This document shows positions 13,579 to 13,586 of a stretch of 13,586 nucleotides of DNA, piece by piece. Within the stretch, counting starts at the first letter, position 1. Every line of letters begins with the position of its first letter. The translations under genes and the position numbers were made by a program. Below the pieces are notes generated by a model, which searched no databases, was not told the origin of the DNA, and worked only from the letters and a program-made list of their open reading frames with translations. This DNA is from Solirubrobacterales bacterium (GTDB lineage: Bacteria; Actinomycetota; Thermoleophilia; Solirubrobacterales; Solirubrobacteraceae): contig JAFAZB010000077.1 in NCBI GenBank assembly GCA_019240015.1, positions 1 to 13,586 on the forward strand. The letters run 5' to 3'.

Positions 13579-13586
13579 AGAGAGAG

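Overview
The window is a very G+C-rich, gene-dense piece of bacterial chromosome. Frequent GTG and TTG starts, 4-bp start/stop overlaps, a lipoprotein with cell-wall-binding repeats, paired acyl-CoA dehydrogenases and a cyclic di-AMP riboswitch of actinobacterial style all suggest a soil actinomycete. Thermoleophilia/Solirubrobacterales is my best guess, but it is inferred from style and not from a marker gene. I see no rRNA, tRNA, CRISPR array, insertion sequence, phage gene or attachment site, and no gene-free stretch longer than about 300 bases.

Layout. (1) 1-260, plus strand: the C-terminal end of a medium-chain zinc-type dehydrogenase. It faces the next operon, with a perfect 14-bp inverted repeat between them. 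(2) 3852-370, minus strand: GNAT acetyltransferase, xseA, xseB and an enolase-superfamily protein. The last three are joined by 4-bp overlaps. (3) 3971-6383, plus strand: a 50-residue acidic ORF, then two different acyl-CoA dehydrogenases separated by 3 bp that probably form one heteromeric enzyme. (4) 8324-6391, minus strand: an APC amino-acid permease overlapping a universal stress protein by 4 bp. (5) 8503-9630, plus strand: a saccharopine-dehydrogenase-like oxidoreductase whose 3' end overlaps the convergent epimerase gene by 32 bp. (6) 13371-9599, minus strand: a cell-wall-binding-repeat lipoprotein, an unrecognised 81-residue protein, a nucleotide-sugar dehydrogenase and an NAD-dependent sugar epimerase, tightly packed. 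(7) 13445-13578, plus strand: a complete ydaO/yuaA-type cyclic di-AMP riboswitch aptamer whose target gene lies beyond the right edge.

How the parts may work together. The right-hand operon looks like a small cell-surface/sugar-nucleotide module. It is transcribed divergently from a c-di-AMP-controlled gene, and this riboswitch class often controls cell-wall remodelling genes in actinobacteria. One AT-rich palindrome (CTATATAG) could serve as the -10 element for both directions. The acyl-CoA dehydrogenase pair points to beta-oxidation of an unusual acyl-CoA. The permease/stress-protein pair resembles a split version of APC transporters that carry a C-terminal USP domain. Several transcription-unit heads lack a clear Shine-Dalgarno sequence and have a TAnnnT hexamer 7-11 bases before the start codon, which suggests leaderless or near-leaderless mRNAs.
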